Source: JACKBJ01 sp964549495 (GTDB taxonomy: Bacteria; Chloroflexota; Anaerolineae; Epilineales; Epilineaceae). Taken from it: a stretch of 64,000 bases of DNA. This document shows, in pieces, positions 53,680 through 61,877 of this stretch. The stretch spans positions 1 through 64,000 of the forward strand of contig CAZJWJ010000011.1 in assembly GCA_964549495.1 (NCBI GenBank), written 5' to 3'. The notes under the pieces were generated by a model. It did no database searches. It was not told where the DNA came from and saw only the letters and a program-made list of their open reading frames with translations. How positions within the stretch are numbered: the stretch's first letter is position 1; the number at the start of each line of letters is the position of its first letter. Made by a program: the position numbers and the translations under genes.

Positions 53680-55248
53680 ATGGCTTCAGTCAGTGCGCCG
53701 GCGGCCGTGGAGAGCATCGCCATCGTCGACTATGGAGGGCAGACGGCGCAGCTGATCGCGCGGCGGGTGCGGGAGCAGGGGGTGTTCTGCGAGCTCCTGC
53801 CCTGGGATGCGCCGCGGGAGGTCTTCGAGGCGCTGGATCCGCGGGGCTACATCCTGTCCGGGGGACCGAACAGCGTCTACGACGAAGGCGCGCCGAGCTT
53901 GCCGGCGATCGTGCTCGAGAGCGGCCGGCCGGTGCTCGGGATCTGCTACGGGATGCAGCTGTTGGCCCATGCGCTGGGCGGGACGGTGGCGCCGGCCGAG
54001 CATCGCGAGTACGGGCTGAGCGAGATCGAGCTGGACGTTGCGCTGCCGCTCTTCGTCGACCTGCCTGAGCAGATGACGGTCTGGATGAGCCATGGCGACC
54101 GTGTCGACGCGCTGCCGGAAGGCTTCCGTCCGCTGGGCCACACGCAGAACGCGCCGCTGGCGATCATGGGCGATCCCGAGCGCGACTACTACGCGGTGCA
54201 GTTCCACCCCGAGGTGACCCACACGCCGCGGGGCTCGATGCTGCTGGGCAACTTCGTCCGGCGGGTCTGCGGCTGCGCGGGTGACTGGACGCCGGCCCGC
54301 TTCGTCGAGCTGGCCATCGAGGAGATCCAGGAGACGGTCGCGGATGGTCATGTGCTGGTGGCCATCTCCGGCGGCGTCGACAGCTCGGTGATGGCGGCCC
54401 TGGTGCATCGGGCGGTGGGCGATCGGATGCGGGCCTTCTTCATCGACCACGGGCTCTTGCGCGAGGGCGAGCCGGAGGAGGTGGGCCTGCTCTTCGAGGT
54501 CCTGGGCATCCCGGTGACGATGGTCGATGCGCGCGAGCGCTTCCTGGGCGCGCTGGCCGGCATCGAGGAGCCCGAGACCAAGCGCAAGATCATCGGCGAA
54601 TGCTTCGTGCGCGAGTTCGAGCGCCAGGCGGCGGCCGTCGGGCAGTTCGACTTCCTGGCCCAGGGCACGCTCTACCCGGATGTGATCGAGTCGGCCACGC
54701 CGGCCACCAAGAGCGCCCACAAGATCAAGACCCACCACAACGTGGGCGGCCTGCCGGAGGATATGGAGTTCGAGGTCATCGAGCCGCTGCGCTTCCTCTT
54801 CAAGGACGAGGTGCGCCAGGTGGGCCGCGAGCTGGGCCTGCCCGAGCGCGTGGTCATGCGCCAGCCCTTCCCCGGCCCGGGGCTGGCGGTGCGCATCCTG
54901 GGCGACTGCACGCCCGAGAAGCTGGCCACCTTGCGCCAGGCCGATGCCATCCTGCGCCACGAGATCGAGGCCCGAGCGGAGGATCTGGGCCCGGAGATGC
55001 CCTGGCAGTACTTTGCCGTGCTGACCCCGCTGCGCTCGGTGGGCGTGATGGGCGACCAGCGCACCTACGGCAACCTGGTTGGCCTGCGGGCGGTGACCAG
55101 CCTGGACGGCATGACCGCCGACTGGGCCAAGCTGCCACCGGATCTGCTCACCCGCATCGCCACGCGCATCGTCAACGAGGTGGCCGGCGTCAACCGCGTG
55201 GTCTACGACATCAGCTCCAAGCCGCCGTCGACCATCGAATGGGAGTGA
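53680..55248 (+). CDS. guaA: GMP synthase (glutamine-hydrolysing)
   Basis: The 522-residue enzyme converts XMP to GMP with glutamine and ATP. The class I amidotransferase domain (about 10-205) has the catalytic Cys89 in GICYGMQLL and His/Glu in QFHPEVTHT. The ATP-pyrophosphatase domain has the P-loop SGGVDSS at residues 230-236. The C-terminal dimerisation domain ends KPPSTIEWE, as in nearly all GuaA proteins. AAGG is eight bases before the ATG. It is cotranscribed with the antitoxin-like gene. Confidence 0.97.
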   Translation: MASVSAPAAVESIAIVDYGGQTAQLIARRVREQGVFCELLPWDAPREVFEALDPRGYILSGGPNSVYDEGAPSLPAIVLESGRPVLGICYGMQLLAHALGGTVAPAEHREYGLSEIELDVALPLFVDLPEQMTVWMSHGDRVDALPEGFRPLGHTQNAPLAIMGDPERDYYAVQFHPEVTHTPRGSMLLGNFVRRVCGCAGDWTPARFVELAIEEIQETVADGHVLVAISGGVDSSVMAALVHRAVGDRMRAFFIDHGLLREGEPEEVGLLFEVLGIPVTMVDARERFLGALAGIEEPETKRKIIGECFVREFERQAAAVGQFDFLAQGTLYPDVIESATPATKSAHKIKTHHNVGGLPEDMEFEVIEPLRFLFKDEVRQVGRELGLPERVVMRQPFPGPGLAVRILGDCTPEKLATLRQADAILRHEIEARAEDLGPEMPWQYFAVLTPLRSVGVMGDQRTYGNLVGLRAVTSLDGMTADWAKLPPDLLTRIATRIVNEVAGVNRVVYDISSKPPSTIEWE

Positions 55249-55384
55249 GCTGGTCACGCGATCTTCGAAGTCGACGCGACGTCGACGCGAGGCCGGCGCA
55301 ACTGTGAGGTCGCATGTTGCGTACGCCATGCCCTGAGCCCTCGAAGCTCGCAACGCCGCGAGTCATGCAATCCGCGCCGAACGA

Positions 55385-55406
55385 GGATCGCGAGCCTGCG
55401 CGATCC
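55385..55406 (+). other. Hairpin in the guaA-lemA gap
   Basis: GGATCGCG and CGCGATCC pair (eight base pairs, six-base loop). A second seven-base-pair stem lies at 55433-55452 just before the lemA ribosome binding site. The 226-base gap contains no other feature I can support. They may end guaA transcription or shape the lemA leader. Confidence 0.35.
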
Positions 55407-55474
55407 CGTCCCGACAAGCACAGATCCTCTTCGGGCCGGCTCGCCGCCGGCCACCCATCTGCAAGGAGCCACCC

Positions 55475-56059
55475 GTGTCCCCGCTTCTGATGATGCTCTT
55501 GCCCGTCGTCCTGATCGTCCTCGTCCTGGTCTGGGGCGTGGCGGTCTACAACAAGTTGGTCGCCCTTCGTACTCGCGCCGATGGATCCTGGTCCGACATC
55601 GACGTGCAGCTCAAGCGCCGGCACGACTTGGTCGGCAACCTGGTCGAGACCGTCAAGGGCTATGCCGGCCACGAGCGCGAGACCCTCGAGGCCGTGGTCG
55701 AGGCCCGCAACCAGGCGGCTGGCGCGCTCAAGGCGGGCGATCCGGCGGCGACTGCCGCCGCCGAGGGCTTGCTCGGTTCGCGCCTGGGCTCGATCTTCGC
55801 CCTGGCCGAGTCCTATCCCGACCTGAAGGCCAACGAGGGCTTCCGCGACCTGCAGCGCTCGCTGGAGGAGCTGGAGACGGCCATTCAGGACGCCCGGCGC
55901 TACTACAACGCCGTGGTGCGCGACCTCAACACCCGCATCCAGTCGCTGCCCGACATGATCGTGGCCCGCGCCGGCGGCTTCCACGAGTACGCCTTCTTCG
56001 AGCTGAGCGACGCCTCCGAGGCCCAGGTGCCCCAGGTGAGCTTCGGCTCGGGGAGCTGA
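55475..56059 (+). CDS. lemA: LemA family protein
   Basis: The 194-residue protein starts at GTG, with AAGGAG six bases upstream. It has one N-terminal membrane helix (residues 5-24) and a four-helix LemA domain with VAVYNKLVALR, the conserved KRRHDLVGNLVETVKGYA stretch and YYNAVVRDLNTRI. LemA proteins are widespread single-pass proteins without a settled function. The DUF2207 gene starts two bases after the stop, a common LemA partnership. Confidence 0.92.
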   Translation: MSPLLMMLLPVVLIVLVLVWGVAVYNKLVALRTRADGSWSDIDVQLKRRHDLVGNLVETVKGYAGHERETLEAVVEARNQAAGALKAGDPAATAAAEGLLGSRLGSIFALAESYPDLKANEGFRDLQRSLEELETAIQDARRYYNAVVRDLNTRIQSLPDMIVARAGGFHEYAFFELSDASEAQVPQVSFGSGS

Positions 56060-56061
56060 TC

Positions 56062-57897
56062 ATGCCAGCGCTCCGTCGATCCGAGGGGCCGGCGTCGTCG
56101 CGACGGCCCGATGCCGCGTACCCCGACGTCTCGACCGCCCAGCACCGAGTCCCGCATGGCCGCGCGCTGCTGGTCGCCTGGCTGGCGGCCCTTGGATTGG
56201 CGGCGCTCTTGGCCCGCCCTGCCGCCGCCGACCTGGGCGGTTACGTCATCCGCAACTACGACACCGACATCACGGTCCAGGAAGACGCCCGGCTGTTGGT
56301 CGAGGAGCGCATCGAGGTCGACTTCTCCGCGCCGCGCCGCGGCATCTACCGCAACATCCCGGTGCGCTACACCGATCCACGCGGCTTTGCCTATGCCATC
56401 GGATTCCGGCTGATCGAGGTCGTCGACGAGGAGGGGCGGTCGCAGCAGACGAAGGTGACCAACGAGGGCGCGCAGGTGAGCATCCGCATCGGCGATCCGG
56501 ATCGCACCATCACCGGCCGGCAGGTCTACGTGATCCGCTACCGCGTCAGCGGCGCGCTGACCCAGTCCGGCGAGACCGACGAGCTCTATTGGAACGCCAT
56601 CGGCGACGAGTGGTTCACCACCATCGACGCGGCGACGGTGCAGGTGCACCTGCCGGCCTCGGTCGGCGACGCCGATATCGTCTCGAATGCCTGGTCGGGT
56701 CGCTTCGGTAGCACCGAGAGCGATGTGAGCATCGACGCGGCGGATGCCCAGGCGATCGACTTCCAGGTCGATCGCAGCCTGGAGCCCAACGAGAGCGTGA
56801 CCGTCCGCGTCGCCTGGCCATCGGGTCACGTCGATTTCCCCAGCGCGCTGGAGATCTGGCTTCGACGCCTGGCCGAGAACTGGGTGATCTTCCTGCCCTT
56901 CCTAGCCTTGTTCTACCTGATGCGGCGCTACCGCGCCGGCGGGCGCGATCCGGAGGGGCCGGCGGCGGTGACCGTCCGCTACGAGGCGCCCGAGGGCGTA
57001 GGGCCGGGCGAGATCGGCACCATCATCGACGAGAAGGTCGACCTGGTCGACATCACGGCCACCCTGGTCGACCTGGCCGTGCGGGGCTACCTGAAGATCG
57101 AGGTCGAGGAGGAGGAAGGCTTCCTACGCTCGCGCGAGGTCACCGTCTACGAGCGCTTGCCCGACAAGGACGCCTCGGGTTTGATGAAGCACGAGCGGGA
57201 GCTCTTGGACGCGCTCTTCACCTCGGGCGATCGGGTCTCCAGCGAGGACCTCAAGGAAAAGTTCTACAAGCACCTCCCGGACATCAAGAACGCCTTGTAC
57301 GGACAGATGACCCAGGACGGCCTCTTCCGCGACGACCCGGAAACGGTGCGCATGGGATTCTATGCCGGCGGCTTCCTGCTGGGTTTCCTGGCCTTCTTCG
57401 TGGGGCTTGCCTGGGCCTGGTGGCGCGGCATGCTGATGCCCTATGCCATGATCGCGCCGGCCATCTCCGGCGTCGGGATCGCGCTGCTCTACTTCCTCTT
57501 CGCCGGCGCCATGCCCAGCCGCGGCAAGCGCGGCGTCGAGCTCAAGGCCTGGGCCGAGGGCTTCCAGGAGTTCGTCGACCGCGTCGAGTCCGACCGGCTC
57601 GAGCGCGCCGAGGCCCGCAACGCTTTCGAGTCCCTCCTGCCCTATGCCATGGCCTTGGGCGTGGCCGCCACCTGGGCCAAGAAGTTCGAGGGCATCTACG
57701 AGGAGGCGGGACCCACCTGGTACGTCGGCCCGCACATGCACGGGCATATCTCGACCCGCTCGATGGAGAGCAGCCTCAGCTCGGCCATGGCCGCCACGGC
57801 CACCCACATGGCCCAGGCGCCGCGCTCCAGCGGCTCGAGCGGTGGCGGCGGCTTCTCCGGTGGCGGCTTCGGCGGCGGTGGGGGCGGCAGCTGGTAG
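56062..57897 (+). CDS. DUF2207 membrane protein
   Basis: The 611-residue protein has a signal or anchor helix (about residues 35-55) and an extracytoplasmic DUF2207 domain (about 60-260). That domain shows YDTDITVQEDARLLVEERIE and GIYRNIPVRY. A membrane helix lies near 273-290, a cytoplasmic winged-helix-like region with KVDLVDITATLVDLAVRGYL at about 330-420, and two helices at about 435-485. It ends in a Gly/Ser-rich low-complexity tail (GGGFSGGGFGGGGGGSW), typical of this family. With LemA it forms a two-gene operon. A hairpin follows. Its function is unknown. Confidence 0.88.
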   Translation: MPALRRSEGPASSRRPDAAYPDVSTAQHRVPHGRALLVAWLAALGLAALLARPAAADLGGYVIRNYDTDITVQEDARLLVEERIEVDFSAPRRGIYRNIPVRYTDPRGFAYAIGFRLIEVVDEEGRSQQTKVTNEGAQVSIRIGDPDRTITGRQVYVIRYRVSGALTQSGETDELYWNAIGDEWFTTIDAATVQVHLPASVGDADIVSNAWSGRFGSTESDVSIDAADAQAIDFQVDRSLEPNESVTVRVAWPSGHVDFPSALEIWLRRLAENWVIFLPFLALFYLMRRYRAGGRDPEGPAAVTVRYEAPEGVGPGEIGTIIDEKVDLVDITATLVDLAVRGYLKIEVEEEEGFLRSREVTVYERLPDKDASGLMKHERELLDALFTSGDRVSSEDLKEKFYKHLPDIKNALYGQMTQDGLFRDDPETVRMGFYAGGFLLGFLAFFVGLAWAWWRGMLMPYAMIAPAISGVGIALLYFLFAGAMPSRGKRGVELKAWAEGFQEFVDRVESDRLERAEARNAFESLLPYAMALGVAATWAKKFEGIYEEAGPTWYVGPHMHGHISTRSMESSLSSAMAATATHMAQAPRSSGSSGGGGFSGGGFGGGGGGSW

Positions 57898-57912
57898 GAA
57901 GAGATCGTCCGG

Positions 57913-57939
57913 CACCGGACCACCGATCGAGGTCCGGTG
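57913..57939 (+). terminator. Terminator-type hairpin after the lemA-DUF2207 operon
   Basis: A perfect nine-base-pair stem (57913-57921 with 57931-57939) with a nine-base loop lies 15 bases after the DUF2207 stop. It is directly followed by TTGACA, which has no matching -10. Confidence 0.5.
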
Positions 57940-58068
57940 TTGACAGAACCGGCAGGACCAAGCCGACCATTGAGCCGTAGCGTGACGATGCTGCAACACC
58001 GTATCCGTAACTTCGAGACCGAAGGAAAGACGCCGACGACTGCCGCGCGAACTCCAGGAGACTCCAGG

Positions 58069-61000
58069 ATGATCCGTCTTGCTCGACCGACCCGCCTGTT
58101 CGCATCGCTCTGCTTGCTCTTTGCGATGGCCGCGACCGGCGCCGCCGCCGCGACTCCGTCCGAGGCGGGCGCGAAGGAGGATCGCGCCGAGCCCTTCGCG
58201 CTGCATGTACAGGGCCCGCCGCGGAGCGCGCGCTACATCGTCCAGCTTAGCGAGCCGCCGCTGGCCACCTATCGGGGCGGGCAGTCGGGACTCGAGGCGA
58301 CGGCCATCCTGCCGGCCCACACGGCAGGTGGGCAAGGCCATGTAGCCCCGGTCGGTCCGGGCGCGGATGGCCGAGCGCGACTCGACACGGAGTCGCCGGC
58401 CGCGCGGGCCTACCGCAGCCACCTCCTGGACCGGCAGGCCGAGCTGGAAGGCCGGATCGCGGGCCTCGCGCCCGAGGCGCGGGCGCAGTACCACTACACC
58501 ACCCTGCTCAACGGCATCGTCTTGCGCCTGACCGAGGCACAGGCCGAGGCCGTGGCGGGCTTGCCCGGCGTGTTGGCGGTGCACGAGGCCGAGCGCATCG
58601 AACTGCGCATGGACGCCGCCAACCCGCTGGTCGGCGCCCCTGCCGCCTGGGAGGATCCGCGCATCGGCGGTCAGGCGGATGCCGGCCGCGGCGTTCGCAT
58701 CGCCATCATCGACAGCGGCATCGCGGCCGACCACCCGCTCTTCGATGACGCGGGCTTCGAGGCGCCCGAAGGCTATCCGCAGGCATCGGTGACCGTCGGC
58801 GACGAGCGGCGCGAGCTGAACGGCCAGGAGCTGGAGCGCAGCACCAGCGCCAAGGTCATCGCAGCCCGCTACTACGTCAACCCGGAAGCCTTCGAGGCCG
58901 ATCCCGACACGCCCCGAGATCCGCGCCCGATCTTCAGCGGGCACGGCAGCCACGTAGCCGGCATCGCCGCCGGCCGCGCCGTAACCGGTGCGCCCAACAG
59001 CCACGGTCGCGGCGACATCGAGTTCTCCGGCCTGGCGCCCGGTGCCTGGCTGATGGCTTACCGCTTCGACGAAGCCTATACCCCGGAGATCGTGCGGGCG
59101 ATCGAGGACGCGGTGGCCGACGGAGCCGACGTGATCAACAACTCCTGGGGTACGGCCCTGATGAACGTGGTCAGCCCGGAGACGCATCCCATCGCCCAGG
59201 CTTTCAAGTCCGCTGCCGCGGCCAACGTGGTGGTGGTGGCGGCGGCCGGCAACTCGGGCGGGATGGGTCCGGCCTCGCTGGGCGGGCCGCATCAGATGAT
59301 CGACGAGGTGATCACCGTCGGCAACAGCCAGACGGGTCGCACGCTGCACTACATGGTGCGCGCCGAAGACGAAGGTCTGCCCGAGGCGCTGCGCGTCCAG
59401 GAAGGCCTCTACATCGACAATGGCCCGCACGGGCCGGATTGGGACCGGCTGCGGGCGCCGGCGCTCCTGGCGAATGCCTGCTCCGATGATCCGGCGGCGC
59501 TCGCGGACCGCGTTCTCCTGGTCGACTTCGAGGCGCCCTGTCCGGACTTGCCGGTCGACCTTCCGCCGGACTTCGATCCGGAGCTCTTGGAGGCCATGCC
59601 GGACTTCTTCAAGCAGACCGCGGCCGCGCACGCCGCCGGGGCCGATGCGGTGGTCTTCTACCTCTCCGGCGACAACCCCTTCATCTTGCTGCTCTTCGTG
59701 CTCTGGGAGCTGATCAAGGGCCTGCTGCCCGGACTCGACCAGATCCAAGCTGCGCCGGCCTTCCTGATCCTGGGCGAGGAAGCCGGTCAGCTGGTCGAAT
59801 GGTCGGCAACCCATCCGACGCTGGAGATCCTGCTCGACATCACGCCCGAGGCCCAGGTCGATCCGGCGGCCATCGACATGGCGGCGCCCTCGACCAGCCA
59901 GGGCCCCAACCCGGCCGATACCCGCCTGCCGGTCAAGCCGGACCTCTCGGCACCCGGTACCGACATCCTCTCGGCCAACGCGGTCGATGGGGAGGCGGCC
60001 GGCTACATGCTGGCCACCGGAACCAGCATGTCCAGCCCGGCGGTGGCCGGCGCAGCGGTCTTGCTGCGCCAAGCCCATCCCCACTGGACCCCGGCCCAGG
60101 TCAAGGCCGCCCTGATGAACACCAGCGAACCGGTGGTCAAGCTGGAGAACAGCCAGGCGCTGGCGCCGGTGACCACCCAGGGTGCCGGGCGCCTGCGGGT
60201 GGATCGTGCGCTCGACCCTGGCCTCTTGCTCGACCCGCCCTCGCTCAACCTGGGTCTGCGGCGCGATGGCGAGATGGCCTTCGAGGTGACGGCCCTCGAT
60301 GCCAGAGCCCAAGCCGACGGTCCCGTCGACTACCGCCTGCGCCACGAGCCGGGGCAGACGGAAGCCGGCCTGCGCTTGGAGCTGCCGGAGACGAGGAGCG
60401 TGCCGGCCGGCGGGACGGTTCGCTTCGATGCGCGCTTCGCGCTGTCCGGCCTACCGGCTGGTAGCTACGATGGCCGCATCGTCCTGGAGAGCGACCAGCA
60501 CCTGCTGCGGATTCCCTATGCGCTGCAGGTGCCCGGCGAGGCCAAGGACGTGCTCTTGATCAATGTCGTGGCCAGCTATGAGTCTCCGGCCGAGGGCGAG
60601 CCTTCCGAGTTGCTGGACCGGACCGACAATGCCGACTTCTGGACCGAGGCCCTGGACAAGGCCGAGCTGAGCCACGAGGTCTGGACGGTGGCCGTCGACG
60701 CCGAGGACGAGCGCGTGGACGAACGCGACGGCATGCCGCCGCTGTCCGAATTGCAGCGCTTCTCGCTGGTCATCGTGGCCGGCGGCGAGGGCAACGTGCC
60801 CTTGGAGGGCATGACCCGCGGCATGACCCCCTTGCAGATGTACCTCTTGGGTGGGGGCGCCATGCTGGCCAGCGGTCACCGCTGGCCGCACGGTCTGCGC
60901 AGCGTCGGGGGTTCCGGTAGCCAGTCGGCCGGCGCCATGTTCCTGCTCCACCGCTACTTCGCCGGCTTCGAGATGCTCCAGGACGACGTGGAGCACGATG

Positions 61001-61731
61001 GGCCCTTCCTGCCGCGCCGGCTATTCGACAAGCCGCTGCGCTTCGAGTCGGGCTGGGATCCGGTGGCCGAGAGCCCCGGCCTGGTCGACCTGGGCCGGCC
61101 CCTCGAGCAGCTGATCACCAGCGCGCCGCCCGGCATGCCGGCACCGGACAACCCCTGGTCGACGCCGGCCGAGCGGATCATGCCCTATGCCCTGAGCTTC
61201 CTGGAGACCGAGGCCGGCCAGAGCGTGATGACCGGCGTCACGCCAGACGCGCGTCTGGAGCATCCGCAGGTCAGCCCGGACATCACCTGGCGGGCGATGA
61301 TGGCCGCTTTCCCCGTCGAGTCGGTGGGCGGCGACCCGCGCGAGAGCCTGACCCGGGCCGAGCTGCTCGAACAGGTCTTCGCCTGGGCTACCGAGCCGGA
61401 GGATCTCGAGCTGCGCATCTCCGGGCCCGATGCGGTTGCCACCGGCCGGCCGATGCGCTTCGTGGTCGAGTCAGAGCTGCCGGAGGGCTTCAGCGGCATC
61501 GCTGGCTACCGCTGGGATCCGGGTGATGGCAGTCCGATCGAAGAGACCGAAATGCCGGTGCTCGAGCATCGCTTCGATGCGCCAGGCGAGACGATCCTGC
61601 GGGTCGAGCTGCAGTCCTTGGCCGGTCGCAGCTTCGTGGCCGAGTATCGGCTGAACATCGAGCCCGGCGAACCGCCCAGCTGGTCGCTGCACCTGCCGCT
61701 ACTGCTGCGCAGTGCGGAGTTGGAACGCTGA
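58069..61731 (+). CDS. Secreted subtilisin-like serine protease (S8)
   Basis: The 1,220-residue protease starts at an ATG with AGGAG eight bases upstream and has a signal peptide (to about residue 27). An inhibitor I9-like propeptide (about 50-170, RYIVQLSEPPLATY) precedes the catalytic domain. The catalytic residues are Asp215 (IAIIDSG), His292 (GHGSHVAG) and Ser653 (GTSMSSP), with an oxyanion Asn in AAAGNSGG. A long PA-like insert lies between His and Ser, unusual in containing a hydrophobic stretch at about 539-558. Downstream are beta domains and a PKD-like domain (GYRWDPGDGSP, about 1145). The end is LHLPLLLRSAELER. Confidence 0.92.
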   Translation: MIRLARPTRLFASLCLLFAMAATGAAAATPSEAGAKEDRAEPFALHVQGPPRSARYIVQLSEPPLATYRGGQSGLEATAILPAHTAGGQGHVAPVGPGADGRARLDTESPAARAYRSHLLDRQAELEGRIAGLAPEARAQYHYTTLLNGIVLRLTEAQAEAVAGLPGVLAVHEAERIELRMDAANPLVGAPAAWEDPRIGGQADAGRGVRIAIIDSGIAADHPLFDDAGFEAPEGYPQASVTVGDERRELNGQELERSTSAKVIAARYYVNPEAFEADPDTPRDPRPIFSGHGSHVAGIAAGRAVTGAPNSHGRGDIEFSGLAPGAWLMAYRFDEAYTPEIVRAIEDAVADGADVINNSWGTALMNVVSPETHPIAQAFKSAAAANVVVVAAAGNSGGMGPASLGGPHQMIDEVITVGNSQTGRTLHYMVRAEDEGLPEALRVQEGLYIDNGPHGPDWDRLRAPALLANACSDDPAALADRVLLVDFEAPCPDLPVDLPPDFDPELLEAMPDFFKQTAAAHAAGADAVVFYLSGDNPFILLLFVLWELIKGLLPGLDQIQAAPAFLILGEEAGQLVEWSATHPTLEILLDITPEAQVDPAAIDMAAPSTSQGPNPADTRLPVKPDLSAPGTDILSANAVDGEAAGYMLATGTSMSSPAVAGAAVLLRQAHPHWTPAQVKAALMNTSEPVVKLENSQALAPVTTQGAGRLRVDRALDPGLLLDPPSLNLGLRRDGEMAFEVTALDARAQADGPVDYRLRHEPGQTEAGLRLELPETRSVPAGGTVRFDARFALSGLPAGSYDGRIVLESDQHLLRIPYALQVPGEAKDVLLINVVASYESPAEGEPSELLDRTDNADFWTEALDKAELSHEVWTVAVDAEDERVDERDGMPPLSELQRFSLVIVAGGEGNVPLEGMTRGMTPLQMYLLGGGAMLASGHRWPHGLRSVGGSGSQSAGAMFLLHRYFAGFEMLQDDVEHDGPFLPRRLFDKPLRFESGWDPVAESPGLVDLGRPLEQLITSAPPGMPAPDNPWSTPAERIMPYALSFLETEAGQSVMTGVTPDARLEHPQVSPDITWRAMMAAFPVESVGGDPRESLTRAELLEQVFAWATEPEDLELRISGPDAVATGRPMRFVVESELPEGFSGIAGYRWDPGDGSPIEETEMPVLEHRFDAPGETILRVELQSLAGRSFVAEYRLNIEPGEPPSWSLHLPLLLRSAELER

Positions 61732-61806
61732 GGCCGCGATCCAGATGCGGGATGCCAGAGACCGGGGATCCGGTCGTCCGGTGCCTCGCGAAGGGTAGAT
61801 GAACTC

Positions 61807-61834
61807 GGGGGCCGGCGTCACAGCGCCGGCCCCC
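61807..61834 (+). terminator. Rho-independent-like terminator of the subtilase gene
   Basis: A perfect 11-base-pair GC stem (61807-61817 with 61824-61834) with a six-base loop is followed by GGTCTTCGT, a weak T-containing tail. It lies 75 bases after the stop. Confidence 0.65.
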
Positions 61835-61861
61835 GGTCTTCGTGACGCCGCCCGCAGACCG

Positions 61862-61870
61862 TGGCATGAT
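61862..61870 (+). promoter_or_regulatory. Extended -10-like element abutting a start codon
   Basis: TGG-CATGAT ends seven bases before the ATG at 61878, so a transcript from it would be leaderless. An in-frame ATG at 61866 lies inside the element. Confidence 0.35.
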
Positions 61871-61877
61871 GGTGCGC

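Noticed and set aside
57940..57965. Promoter with perfect TTGACA before the subtilase gene
   Set aside because: No acceptable -10 is found at 15-19 bases, and TTGACA is the tail of the preceding hairpin.
57124..60345. Open frame of 1,073 codons on the minus strand across DUF2207 and subtilase
   Set aside because: It covers two clearly assigned plus-strand genes and a terminator hairpin; its translation has no recognisable family.
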